In this document: positions 44,456-56,469 of the stretch, in pieces | Numbering within the stretch: position 1 is the first letter of the stretch | Layout of the letters: each line of letters opens with the position of its first letter | Origin: Haliclona indistincta | Lineage: Eukaryota > Porifera > Demospongiae > Haplosclerida > Chalinidae | NCBI GenBank assembly: GCA_964017065.1 | Contig: OZ024787.1 | Coordinates: forward strand, 11,016,989-11,080,988 | Direction of reading: 5' to 3' | DNA: 64,000 nucleotides | Position numbers and translations under genes: made by a program | Notes under the pieces: model-generated | What the model saw: only the letters and a program-made list of their open reading frames with translations | Databases searched by the model: none | What the model was told of the DNA's origin: nothing

Positions 44456-45029
44456 AAGAATAAAGACTGATACCTTTCCCATGCTAGCCACCCTGCCAGC
44501 TTGAGAATAAACAATATTCATGCCCAGTGGCAGTGTTCTGTGTACAACATTCCATTCATCATTAACTTGCTTTACAGTTGCATTATCAGAGAACAGAAGT
44601 ATTATTAGTAATAGTGGTGTACGTAGTTATGAGAATGATGACTGACCGACTGTACAGATAAAGGTAAAAAAAAAACACGAAAAGTACAACTACTCTGGTA
44701 AGTAGAGAAGCTTGAGGGGATACATGATGGAATGTACAAGGGTTAAAACATGACTCCAGAAGTAATTTGTCTATAATTCAGCTTTAGAAATGTAGTAACA
44801 TCAATTGAGGAGGACTTTCACAGTCTTGGTTAAAATAGAAGTGGCGACTAAAATAATTATAGTGGAAAGCTTGAGATCCTGAAGAAAAAGTAATAATAGG
44901 ATAGTACAGTCAGCTAGTGATCACACATACTTAAGATAGTGATGGTTGACTAAAATGTGACGGTATCCATACATTGTCATGGCTAGCTAACTTTCAGCAT
45001 TGTAATTGCTCTCATACACGCCGGTCACT
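44456..45029. other. No gene or repeat recognised
   Basis: AT-rich single-copy-looking sequence. No open frame, splice-linked exons or inverted repeats that I could support. Confidence 0.4.
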
Positions 45030-45480
45030 AGCTTTGTTTCAGCATCACACTGCCTAACCCTTGCTCTCATGTTTCTCAGCACAGATCACACCGCCTTGCT
45101 CTCATGATGAGCCTAGCTTTGTCTCAGCACAGATCACACCGCCTTGCTCTCATGTCTAACTTTGTCTCAGGACAGATCACACCGGCTCACACCGCCTTGC
45201 TCTGATGATGTCTAGCTTTGTCTCAGCACAGATCACACCGCCTTGCTCTCATGTCAAACTTTGTCTCAGCACAGATCACACCGGCTCACACAGCCTTGCT
45301 CTCATCATGTCTAGCTTTGTCTCAGCACAGATCACACCGCCTTGCTCTCATGTCTAACTTTGTCTCAGGACAGATCACACCGGCTTGCTCTCATGTCTAG
45401 CTTTGTCTCAGCACAGATCACACTGCCTTGCTCTCCATGTGCCTGAGCTTTGTCTCAGCATCATGTAGCCTCCTTCAGAT
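45030..45480. repeat. Minisatellite (ctttgtctcag/cagatcacaccg)
   Basis: About eight imperfect copies of a 45-65-bp unit: ctttgtctcagcacagatc, acaccgccttgctctcatg, with length variants. Confidence 0.88.
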
Positions 45481-45529
45481 CATGTGCCTACCTTTGATGC
45501 TGTACACAATACTGGTAGAGAAGCGATCC

Positions 45530-45690
45530 ACAGTCTGTCCCACATCCACGCTTTGCGCAAGCATCATCCACGCTTTGCGCAAGCGATCCAAGGTTTGTCT
45601 GGTCAAAGCATGGATGTCGCCGATCCACGCTTTGCGCAAGACAATCCATGGATGGTCCCGATCCACGGTTTGCGCAGAACAGATACATAG
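45530..45690. repeat. Direct repeats of gatccacgctttgcgcaag
   Basis: Four to five copies of a 19-bp core with short spacers, inverse of the block at 43488-43640. Confidence 0.78.
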
Positions 45691-45758
45691 ATAGATAGGT
45701 CCCCCGGGGGCTCAGAGCATTGTCACCATCAATGTGGGGCTCGCTCAGGCTCGCCCCA

Positions 45759-47363
45759 ATTATTTTTATTATAACAATGAACACACTAGAAGTGCGTAAC
45801 ACACATGGTCTAATTGTAGTACAATGGTTTGTTACAATGAATCGTACCATCCACTGAAATAGTCCTGAGACAAGCAGTTGCAAAATTCTTCCAGTGACCT
45901 AGCTTGCAATCTGGTAAGCGCTGATGAAGTGTAGCTAGACTGTAGGAGTAGTGCTTTTAAGAGAAAATGCCGTCTCATAGTGATCTTGAGACTAAGTTGC
46001 ATACTAATCTGGTGGACTTGATGTTTAAGAATACTGTGACAGCAATGAAATGAAGAAATGACAATTCATAGTGTTCTTGAGACTAAAGTGCAGTAAGATG
46101 CATACTAATCTGGTGGACTTGATGGGTAAGAATACAGTGAAAGCACTGAAACGAAGAAAATGACAATTCATAGTGTTCTTGAGACTAAAGTGCAGTGAGT
46201 TGCATACTAATCTGGTGGACTTGATGGGTAAGAATACAGTGAAAGCACTGAAATGAAGAAAATGACAATTCATAGTGTTCTTGAGACTAAAGTGCAGTGA
46301 GTTGCATACTAATCTGGTGGATTTGATGGGTAAGAATACAGTGAAAGCACTGAAATGAAGAGAAATAGATTTTAGTGACATTACAGCATTTTCACACAAC
46401 AGATCTACTGAAGTACTACACAACTTACTGCATTTTAGTACCACAATCACTATGAGAGTGCATATTTTCATTTACTGTATTCGCTCCACTGTATTAGTAT
46501 GCAACTTACAGCACTTTAGTCACAAGATCACTATGAATTGACATTTTCTTCATTTCAGTGCTTTCACTGTATTCTTACCCATCAAGTCCACCAGATTAAT
46601 ATGCAACTTACTGCACTTTAGTCTCAAGATCACCATGAATTGTCATTTTCTTTATTTCATTGCTTTCACTGTATTCTTACCCATCAAGTCCATCAGATTA
46701 GTATGCAACTTACCTGCAACTTACTGCACTTTAGTCTCAAGATCACTATGAATTGTCATTTTCTTCATTTCATTGCTTTCACTGTATTCTTACCCATCAA
46801 GTCCACCAGATTAGTATGCAACTTACTGCACTTTAGTCTCAAGAACACTATGAATTGTCATTTTCTTCATTTCAGTGCTTTCACTGTATTCTTACCCATC
46901 AAGTCCATGATTAGTATGCAACTTACCGCACTTTAGTCTCAAGAACACTATGAATTGTCATTTTCTTCGTTTCAGTGCTTTCACTGTATTCTTACCCATC
47001 AAGTCCACCAGATTGGTATGCATCTTACTGCACTTTAGTCCCAAGAACACTATGAATAGTCATTTCTTCATTTCATTGCTGTCACAGTATTCTTAAACAT
47101 CAAGTCCACCAGATTAGTATGCAACTTAGTCTCAAGATCACTATGAGACGGCATTTTCTCTTAAAAGCACTACTCCTACAGTCTAGCTACACTTCATCAG
47201 CGCTTACCAGATTGCAAGCTAGGTCACTGGAAGAATTTTGCAACTGCTTGTCTCAGGACTATTTCAGTGGATGGTACGATTCATTGTAACAAACCATTGT
47301 ACTACAATTAGACCATGTGTGTTACGCACTTCTAGTGTGTTCATTGTTATAATAAAAATAATT
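45759..47363. mobile_element. Foldback element made of 102-bp satellite units
   Basis: Outer inverted arms of about 240 bp (start aattatttttattataac, inverse at 47363). Inside, tandem 102-bp units run in one orientation from about 46000 to 46370 and in the opposite orientation from about 46490 to 47160, giving a near-complete palindrome with its centre near 46430. Units contain caccagattagtatgcaac and tcaagatcactatgaattg. Non-coding; open frames across the units are repeat artefacts. Its right end abuts the 1758-bp arm. Confidence 0.85.
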
Positions 47364-49119
47364 ATTGTGACACGAAATACCAAGAGTTCATACTTATTGG
47401 ATGACTTGGACTAGTAACTACTTAGCTATAATCTGTTTTGTTACGACTTGCCAGACCATCACTTTTTCAGTTGCACCTGTGGACATAACACCATCAAATC
47501 AAGCAGCACGTTGTCACTCATTATGACAAACCTGATGTTCATTCTCCTAGAACAAAATAGGAGTTTAGTAATAACCCTGTCTGATTTCACAAAATTAATA
47601 GTCTGAGAGAGAGAGAAAATAATTAATTTCGATAACCTTAAATCTAGGGCTACACACCAGACAACAGTCAATAATAAGCCTATTTTATGCCTATCATTAT
47701 CATTAGCAGATTATACAAAACCCTCATTATACAAGGCCGTAGCCAGGAATTTACGGAAAGGCCTCTTTTTCTTGTGCCGCAAAAAGTTTGTCTTACTAAA
47801 AATCATGGGATGGCCGTGTGAATTGATTTTTTTTGCGCTAATTCTCATGAACAGTCGCGTAGGACTACCTATAGATGTGCTATTTTCACTGAAAACAAGC
47901 TGCCTCAATTTTGGCTAAGGAAGTGGACCTCTTGTTAAGAAAAGTGGACCTTTCAGGAGACTGGGCGGTTATACAGAATCCCATGAGCTACGTGTGTCGT
48001 TAAGAGGAAGACACATTAATTTTTGCGCAAACATTTTTCTACCCATTTCGCTGCATTCATCCTCCACAATTAATTTCATGTATCAGTAGCCTAATTTTAA
48101 CTATTGTGCAACAGAGGCTAGACGTGTGTGCTCGTTGGTACTAGGTAAAGTGCTCGGTACTTTTTGTACAAGACAACGTTCTTTTCAGTTTGTGATTACA
48201 AGTGTGCTGTTCATGCAGCTAGCCTATAGTCAGGCATGGCCTGACTGTTCACGTTCACAGAATAGTCAGGGACATTAGAATACTGTACCTTAGGAATTTG
48301 ACTACGCCAACGCAGATGTACTTTTCGTGGGCGTGAATAACCCACGTGTTACGCGATGGCGCTGGCTGTGGCTGTATGTTCCCAATCAGAAGCAAAGGAA
48401 GTGGTCTGCCTTGGCTGTAGAGTACTGACAAAGAGAAGCTCAGCCACTCGAGAGACTCACCATAAATCGCCAGATGTCATAGCTACTACATTATATCATC
48501 ACTACATTCTTCGTAACCGCTCTGCAATCTAATTGGTTCTACAAATATAGTTGCAGAGGTACAGGTACCGTACAGTATTCTGATGTCCTTTGACTATTCC
48601 GTGAACGCGAATAGTCATGCCACGCCTGACTACTGTTAGCCTCAGATACGTTAACAAGACAAGCATGAAACAAATTCTCTGTGAAATAAAGCAGCTGAAT
48701 GTGTACTAGCTATAGAGAGCTATATAGCTAGCAACTAGGGGCGGTCTATTTACAGGAAAACCAACAACAGTGATGCTCCTATAATACAATCTGACCATTT
48801 CTACCTATTGGTAGACTCACCAGTTCTACTCAGAGATCATGTAGGTGTTCAGGACCTTGAATTCACAAACAAGCTATGACATTCAGCCGGTTCTAGCTGA
48901 GATTTCTTCTCGTTGCAACGCCTTTTCATTGTCACAAAGAAGTTTAAAAGGCTTGTCCACTTGGTTCGTAGTAGAATAGAATGCCAGACAGCAGAAATGA
49001 CTCGTCTTCAGTGGATTTAATTTTAATCGCCTCTAGGTTCCTATAAACAGCAGCCATCTTTACTATAAAGTAGGCGTAGGCTCGTTTGCATTAGATCCTC
49101 CCCTCTAAGGTTTTATTAT
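47362..49119 (-). repeat. Right arm of 1758-bp inverted duplication
   Basis: Reverse complement of 23863-25620, same length, including the nested TA MITE and coding remnant. Bounded on the left by the foldback element and on the right by element U. Confidence 0.9.
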
Positions 49120-51076
49120 GCCTCGGTGGGCGGAGCCACGAGGTTCGTTTGTTTGTTTGTCAGTCATTATGCCGAGGGCGGAGCTAACGAGGTATACTGT
49201 AATCGTGCTGTCTGTCAGTCAGTCAGTCATTATGCCGAGGGCGGAGCTAACGAGGTATACTGTAATCGTGCTGTCTGTCAGTCAGTCAGTCATTATGCCG
49301 AGGGCGGAGCTACGAGGCATACTGTAATCGTGCTGTCTGTCAGTCATTATGCCTCGGTGGGCGGAGCCACGAGGCATACAGTAGTTCGTTTGTCATTATG
49401 CCTCGGTGGGCGGAGCCACGAGGCATACTGTAATCGCGTTGTCTGTCTGTCTGTCTGTCGTTCTGTCTGTTACACCATTGTAGCGGCGCACGCTGGAAGG
49501 TAAGCTCTGAAACTTGCAATGCAGGTAGAACTCGATATTATCTCGGTTGTGAACTAGCGAAAGTTCCGTGCAAAGCTTTGTTCTAGAGTTATGGCGCGGT
49601 TTGCTTACCTTGTTTACCGTTGCTGGCGATCTGGACTTCTCCAAAGGCCAAGCTGTCCACAGTTGACTGCCTAGAAGCTGATAGGTTAGAATTTTACTAC
49701 ATGATAGCAGCGCAGGTCCAGAGAAATCGTGTAAGCAAGCTATGGAAGCTATCTCGCTCGTGGTATGCGTGTGCTGTAATGAACATTGTAGACACGCCCA
49801 GTTGAATTGTGGTCAGCACTGATTGGCTTCTGATTGCATAACTAAAGCATTGTGACTGCTGTACAGAAATCCTGTATACATGCATCTGCAGTTGCTAGTG
49901 TGTTTGTAGAATGGTGGATAGTTGTACGTGTTTGTTGATATTTGTAGCAGTATTCTCACAGCAATGAGTGCAGTAGTCTTGTTGCAGTATACTTTAACTT
50001 GTTTCTACTGCAGCTTACATTGCATGCTTTCATGTTACTGTTTTGATCCTTCCATGGATCTATTGCATGCATATATACGTGCTGTCATATTATAATTATG
50101 CATCTGCTAATTGAATGCCATACATGCTACATTGTACTGCACCGAGGCATCTGCACCTTTGGTGCTTCATTCCGTCTGTTACTTCAGTTTTGCGGCGTAC
50201 GCTGAAAGGTAAGCTCTGAAACTAGCAATGCAAGTAGAACTCGATATTATCTCGCTTTGTAACATTTGAAACTTGTATACGAAGCTTCGTTCTCGAGTTA
50301 TGGCGTGATGTAATTGTTTGCCGTTGCTGGCGATCTGGACTTCTCCAAAGGCAAAGCTGTCCACAGTTGACTGCCTAGAAGCTGATAGGTTAGAATTTTA
50401 CTACAGGATAGCAGCGCAGGTCCAGAGAAATCGTGTAAGCAAGCTATGGAAGCTATCTCGCTCGTGGTATGCGTGTGCTGTAATGAACATTGTAGACACG
50501 CCCAGTGGAATTGTGGTCAGCACTGCATGATTGGCTTCTGATTGCATAACTAAAGCACTGCATTGTGACTGCTGTACAGAAATCCTGTATGCATGCATCT
50601 GCAGTTGCTGTGTTTGTGGAATGGTGGATAGTTGTGTTTGTGGATATAATGTCAATCCACCGAGGCATCAGCACCTATGGTGCTATTTTTCCGTCTGTTA
50701 CTTCAGTTTTGCGGCGCACGCTGAACGCCGAGCCCTGAAACTAGCAATGCAAGTAGAACTCGATATTATCTCGCTTTTCAACATTTGAAACTTGTATACG
50801 AAGCTTCGTTCTCGAGTTATGGCGTGATTTGCTTACTTTGTTTGCCGTTGCTGGCGATCTAGGGTTCTCCAAAGGCAAAGCTGTCCACAGTTGACTGCCT
50901 AGAAGCTGATAGGTTAGAATTTTACTACAGGATAGCAGCGCAGGTCCAGAGAAGTCGTGTAAGCAAGCTATGGAAGCTATCTAGCTCGTGGTATGCGTGT
51001 GCTGTGCTAAACACTGTAGACACGCCCAGTTGAATTGTGGTTAGCACTGATTGGCTTCTGATTGCATAACTAAAGC

Positions 51077-51805
51077 ATGGTGACTGCTGTAAAGAAATCC
51101 TGTATGGCGTCGGGTCAAGTGTCTGGTTCTAGTACTGCTCTAGAGGGTCTCTACGCAGAACTTCATAGACTCGGACTCCCCTTCTCCATTTCAGGGGAGC
51201 TACAGAGTTACCAGCTCACCTTGGACTCGTCTGCTTGGACTGTTAGGCGCTCTAAATCAGGAATCTCTGTCAGCCTCTTCTGGCCTTGCGCTCGTTCCGG
51301 CGAGATACCTTCACGGCAGTCTGCTAAATCCCGTCCAAACAACACTAAGCGGAAATGCAAAAACAAGAAGAAATTCAAGAAACCTTCTCAGTCCACCGTA
51401 AATGAGACTCCTGAGCCCGCGGCATTAGGCAAAGAAAATGTGCTGAATGATGCCCCTAAGAAGAATACTAAAGGAGTAGACATTTGCTCGTGTCCCTCAG
51501 TAGAGTACCAGGAGAGGGACAGTGTCCCAGGAGTAACCTACATTGACAAGAGTGGTACTTGTGGGTGGACTGAAGTCCGGGGACGCCGTAGTCGTAGGCG
51601 TACTGTCAGCAATCTACCCTCTTCACGACCGTCCTCTGCTAGTGAGCAGTCTGAATCAGACTCTGAGGATTTTGTTAGACCACCATTTTCAACTGTCAAA
51701 TATGTAGCAGTAGACGGTCAACCTGGTCTTAACATATCTTCTCCCAAGATTAGGTCATGGACACCCATTGCGGCAAGAACTAGATCTCGTATTAAGCCTA
51801 TATAA
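51077..51805 (+). CDS. 242-aa basic protein of a retroposon
   Basis: Open frame with no lesion. The first ten codons lie in element U sequence, so the native start is probably the ATG at 51104 (MASGQVSGSS). Middle is Lys/Arg-rich (KRKCKNKKKFKK), then GWTEVRGRRSRRR and a Ser-rich tail ending RTRSRIKPI. I do not recognise a domain. Basic, Ser-rich and followed by a LINE-like tail, it could be a LINE ORF1 or part of one; RNA binding is a guess. Confidence 0.5.
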   Translation: MVTAVKKSCMASGQVSGSSTALEGLYAELHRLGLPFSISGELQSYQLTLDSSAWTVRRSKSGISVSLFWPCARSGEIPSRQSAKSRPNNTKRKCKNKKKFKKPSQSTVNETPEPAALGKENVLNDAPKKNTKGVDICSCPSVEYQERDSVPGVTYIDKSGTCGWTEVRGRRSRRRTVSNLPSSRPSSASEQSESDSEDFVRPPFSTVKYVAVDGQPGLNISSPKIRSWTPIAARTRSRIKPI

Positions 51806-51923
51806 AGTTAATGTGTAGTTTCAGGCCTCTAGCAGAACTTGCTATTGGTCCTTCAGTGCAACCTAATCACCTATAATTCTCTCATCTTTGTTTTCTCACT
51901 GTACGTATGCACTGTAAAGCTCA

Positions 51924-51957
<34 letters not shown>
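51104..51957 (+). mobile_element. Short retroposon with AAT-repeat tail
   Basis: Interrupts a U unit between cctgtat and catgcatctgcag, which are adjacent in the other units. Ends in about ten AAT units, typical of non-LTR 3' ends. The whole insertion is about 850 bp: one ORF, a short 3' UTR and the tail, with no RT. Probably a non-autonomous or internally deleted LINE. Confidence 0.65.
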
Positions 51958-51960
<3 letters not shown>

Positions 51961-53256
51961 TGCATCTGCAGTTGCTAGTGTGTTTGTAGAATGGTGGATA
52001 GTTGTGTTTGTTGATATTTGTAGCAGTATTCTCACAGCAGTGAGTGCAGTAGTCTTGTTGCAGTATACTTTAACTTGTTTCTACTGCAGCTTACATTGCA
52101 TGCTTTCATGTTACTGTTTTGATCCTTCCGTGGATCTATTGGATGCATATATATACGTGCTGTCATAATTATGCATCTGCTAATTGAATGCCATACATGC
52201 TACATTGTACTGCACCGAGGCATCTGCACCTTTGGTGCTTCATTCTGTCTGTTGCAAGCATTGCTCGTCGCTCACAGAAAACTAAGCGCTGAAACAAGTA
52301 ACACAAGCAGAACTCGATATTTACTCGGATCTGCATGATTAGAAATTTGGTTCTAAAGCTTCGTTCGCGAGTTATGGCGTGATTTGCTTACTTTGTTTAC
52401 CGTTGCTGGCGATCTGGACTTCTCCAAAGGCAAAGCTGTCCACAGTTGACTGCCTAGAAGCTGATAGGTTAGAATTTTACTACAGGATAGCAGCGCAGGT
52501 CCAGAGAAATCGTGTAAGCAAGCTATGGAAGCTATCTCGCTCGTGGTATGTAATGAACATTGTAGACACGCCCAGTGGAATTGTGGTCAGCACTGCATGA
52601 TTGGCTTCTGATTGCATAACTAAAACACTGCATTGTGACTGCGGTACAGAAATCCTGTATGCATGCATCTGCAGTTGCTGTGTTTGTGGAATGGTGGATA
52701 GTTGTGTTTGTGGATATAATGTCAATCCACCGAGGCATCAGCACCTATGGTGCTATTTTTCCGTCTGTTACTTCAGTTTTGCGGCGCACGCTGAACGCCG
52801 AGCCCTGAAACTAGCAATGCAAGTAGAACTCGATATTATCTCGCTTTTCATCATTTGAAATTTGTACACGAAGCTTCGTTCTCGAGTTATGGCGTGATTT
52901 GCTTACTTTTTTACCGTTGCTGGCGATCTGGACTACTCCAATGACAAAGCTGTCCACAGTTGACTGCCTAGAAGCTGATAATCAGCTAAGATAGGTTCAA
53001 ATTTTACTACAGGATATCAGCGCAGGTCCAGAGAAATCGTGTAAGCAAGCTATGGAAGCTATCTCGCTCGTGGTATGACTGCTGCGCTAAACACTGTAGA
53101 CACGCCCAGTTGAAATGTGGTTAGCACTGATTGGCTTCTGATTGCATAACTAAAGTACAGAAATCCTGTATGCATGCATCTGCAGTTTCTGTGTTTATGG
53201 AATGGTGGATAGTGGTCACCGAGGCATCTGCACCTTAGGTGCTTCATTATTATTGA

Positions 53257-53411
53257 AACCCTAGCCCTCTCACGAGACGGCAAAACTAGAAACGTTTTTT
53301 ATCTAAATAGACGGGCAGGGTTTCCGAACCGGGTGCCCTAGCCCTCTCACGAGACGGCAAAACTAGAAACGTTTTTTATCTAAATAGACGGGCAGGGTTT
53401 CCGAACCGGGT
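53257..53411 (+). repeat. 75-bp direct duplication
   Basis: ccctagccctctcacgagac through ccgaaccggg occurs twice in tandem, inverse of 23774-23855. Confidence 0.85.
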
Positions 53412-54469
53412 GTGCGAACGGCGTTCACATTATGGAAAATATAGAACGGGCGGCGCCTTTGATACGCCCACGCAGAGTGCTACAAAGTCTATTGTGAGTC
53501 TGTTTGTTTTACCATTGCATGCAAGAAATTAAATCTAATACTATATAACCATAGTCATTGCTTGTTAAGCGTATATCACCGGCAAACTCTTGAGGTAATT
53601 TCCACATGGCAAGAGTAAGCAACAACTCTGCAAACATGTCAGAGTACGTATGAGTCTGTGAACAAAAGTGTATGAAACACTTCATGTTAGAGCAGAGCCA
53701 CATAACTAGTAATGGCTGTCAGCAGTACTAACTATCAATTCAAAAAGAGACCTCTATGCATAAAGAATCTCTGCAAACACTTTGTGCACGTAGTAGGAAT
53801 GCTTATATTCATGCGTTGATGTAACAAGTGGCCATGGCTAGTTTTAAAATTGAAAGATCTGTATTTCATAGGCATTTGTGATGCCTGCATGTCAATTTAG
53901 CCAAATATATTCTGATTGTATAGAAAGTCAGTGCCACATATTATTGAACATGTTTTCTGTAAGTGTCCATAGAATAGCATGCATTGGTAATAGGCCTTTG
54001 TGTTGCCATTTTAAACTGACTTGATACAGCATGCCTGATGGTGCTATTTTATGCTATGCCTATAAGTGAGTAACACATCAGTATTATGGTATGCCCGTTT
54101 ATGTCATTTCACAGTACAGAACCTAAATTTATCTCTTAAGTACTCCACTTACTTACTTTTCACTAAAATAAATATTAATAATTTGCACCTGCACACATCA
54201 CACATGCATATGTGGTGAATTAACCTCTTTCGCTATTCCACCTTACTTTTTCTCACTAGTAAGATATGTCCTTGTCGTCTTATTATATACTACTTTATTT
54301 GCATGCAGGTCCTGATCAGCAAGATTTCCTACAGTTGTGATGTTAACATCGTCCAAAACAAAGAACTGTTATTTTGTACATTAAATTTGACTAACAATTT
54401 TTAGTCTCTTTTGTTCAACTAAATGCTGTTACTGTATCATGCGAAGTAGTAGTGAGTAACCCTTTATCA
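53412..54469. other. No gene supported
   Basis: AT-rich, no inverted repeats noticed. A 64-codon minus open frame (53703-53509) lacks any recognisable motif and is probably chance. Confidence 0.4.
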
Positions 54470-55735
54470 TCACTCTATTACAGCATTCTCACACCAAGTC
54501 TACTAGATTACTATGCAACTTGTGCACTTCAGACCCAAGATCCTCATGAGAGTGCATTTTCTCATTTTAGTGGCATCACAGAATTCTCACACACCAAGTC
54601 TACTGGATTACTATGCAACTTGTGCACTTCAGACCCAAGATCCTCATGAGAGTGCATTTTCTCATTTTAGTGGCATCACAGAATTCTCACACACCAAGTC
54701 TACTGGATTACTATGCAACTTGTGCACTTCAGACCCAAGATCCTCATGAGAGTGCATTTTCTCGTTTTAGTGGCATCACAGCATTCTCACACACCAAGTC
54801 TACTGGATTACTATGCAACTTTGTGCACCTCACATCCAAGATCCTCATGAGAGTGCATTTTCTCGTTTTAGTGGCATCACAGCATTCTCACATACCAAGT
54901 CTACTGGATTACTATGCAACTTTGTGCACCTCACATCCAAGATCCTCATGAGAGTGCATTTTCTTGTTTTAGTGGCATCACAGCATTCTACCACACCAAG
55001 TCTACTAGATTACTATGCATCTTTGTGCACCTCACATCCAAGATCCTCATGAGAGTGCATTTTCTCATTTTAGTGGCATCACAGCATTCTCACACACCAA
55101 GTCTACTAGATTACTATGCAACTTTGTGTACCTCACATCCAAAATCCTCATGAGAGTGCATTTTCTCGTTTTAGTGGCATCACAGCATTCTCACACACCA
55201 AGTCTACTGGATTACTATGCAATTTGGTGCAATTCACATCCAAGATCCTCATGAGAGTGCATTTTCTTGTTTTAGTGGCATCACAGCATTCTACCACACC
55301 AAGTCTACTAGATTACTGTGCAACTTTGTGCACCTCACATCCAAGATCCTCATGAGAGTGCATTTTCTCGTTTTAGTGGCATCACAACATTCTCACACAC
55401 CAAGTCTACTGGATTACTATGCAACTTTGTGCACCTCACATCCAAGATCCTCATTAGAGTGCATTTTCTTGTTTTAGTGGCATCACAGCATTCTCACACA
55501 CCAGTCTACTACATTACTAGGCAACTTGGTGCACTTCACATCCAAGATCCTCATGAGAGTGCATTTTCTCGTTTCAGTAGTGGCATCACAGCATTCTCAC
55601 ACACCAAGTCGACTAGATTACAGTGCACTTCGAGTCAGACCCAAGATCCTCATGAGAATGCATTTTCTTGTTTTAGTGGCATCATAGCATTCTCACACAC
55701 CAAGTCTACTGGATTGCAACATGGGGTGTGCCACT
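54470..55735. repeat. 101-bp satellite array
   Basis: About 12.5 direct copies. The unit includes cacaccaagtctactggatt, actatgcaactttgtgcacc, aagatcctcatgagagtgca and ttttctcgttttagtggcat. Two variants: the first three units have cttcagaccc, later ones cctcacatcc. 101 is not a multiple of three, so the overlapping open frames are artefacts. Homologous to the 102-bp units of the foldback at 45759-47363. Confidence 0.93.
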
Positions 55736-56469
55736 AAGCTTCAGATCGCCATGAGAGTGTATTTTCCGTGAGTGTTACTGCTCACAAGTATTCTGTAGTC
55801 TACAGACTGTGGAGCACGTCAAGATGCGTTTGCGTTACTAGTTGATAACACTGAAGACTAGCTGAGCCATTGGGTCCAAGCATAGATCTATGGTCAGTCC
55901 AAGCGACTATGTCGCCACGATGGCAGTGTCGGCGTCACCGCGGTCTGTCGACAGGCAGGCAGTGCGACGACGCCACATTCTAGCTACGATTAGGATGGCA
56001 TACTATCTAGCAGCGTCTTCGCTCAAGACGAAGACCGTTAGCCAATATCTATGGTTTAGCATTCATAGCAGCGGCTTCCGGTCCTATCCTGGAGCTTTGG
56101 GATGACAGCACATGCCCCTTCCGGTCCTATTTTGGAGCTATTTCCGGTACTATTCTGGAGCTGGATGACAAACCTATATGCATTTGGGATTCACTCAATC
56201 CCAGGTCCGGATGTATTACGTCACGGGCAGGAAGCACGTGACATGCCCGCGCACGTGTACTATGAAAGAATATTACTACTAGTACATTCATGGAATGGCA
56301 GGGGCGAGCCTGAGCATTGATATAATTTAGCCTTGTTAGTGTATAACATAAAAAATTAATTATAATTATTATTTGCACCAGGTTATGTGGTGAGTCCAGA
56401 TTATTTTTAGTAGATAAGTCTGTATTATGTGAACACCAGTTTCACCACAGATTTCTGTGCTATAATGTT
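55736..56469. other. Repeat fragments, no gene
   Basis: Holds repeated ttccggtcctattttggagc-type segments (56080-56165), inverse of 23740-23775, and nothing else that I can name. Confidence 0.45.

Larger units (their letters stand above)
49114..53251 (+). mobile_element. Array of element U copies
   Basis: Five or six tandem copies of the ATTATGCC head (49114-49440) followed by five body-tail units in direct orientation: about 49440-50170, 50171-50690, 50691-52243 (holding the retroposon), 52244-52760 and 52761-53251. Each body carries gttatggcg ... cgttgctggcgatct and gtccacagttgactgcctag, and each tail has caccgaggcatc(t/a)gcacc. The last tail ends ggtgcttcatt. Non-coding apart from the insertion. 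Confidence 0.8.

Noticed and set aside
43818..44470. Small frames inside the Harbinger-type MITE
   Set aside because: No motif; they cover the inverted ends.
46025..46936. Open frames on both strands in the foldback
   Set aside because: Repeat artefacts of the 102-bp units.
50179..50788. Repeated 60-85-codon frames in the U array
   Set aside because: Same non-coding unit read repeatedly; frames shift between copies.
54470..55735. CRISPR-like regular repeats
   Set aside because: Units are contiguous 101-bp repeats without unique spacers, in a eukaryotic genome.
54452..55737. Series of overlapping 65-139-codon frames
   Set aside because: Each is the 101-bp satellite read in rotating frames; no conserved start, and the unit is not a multiple of three.
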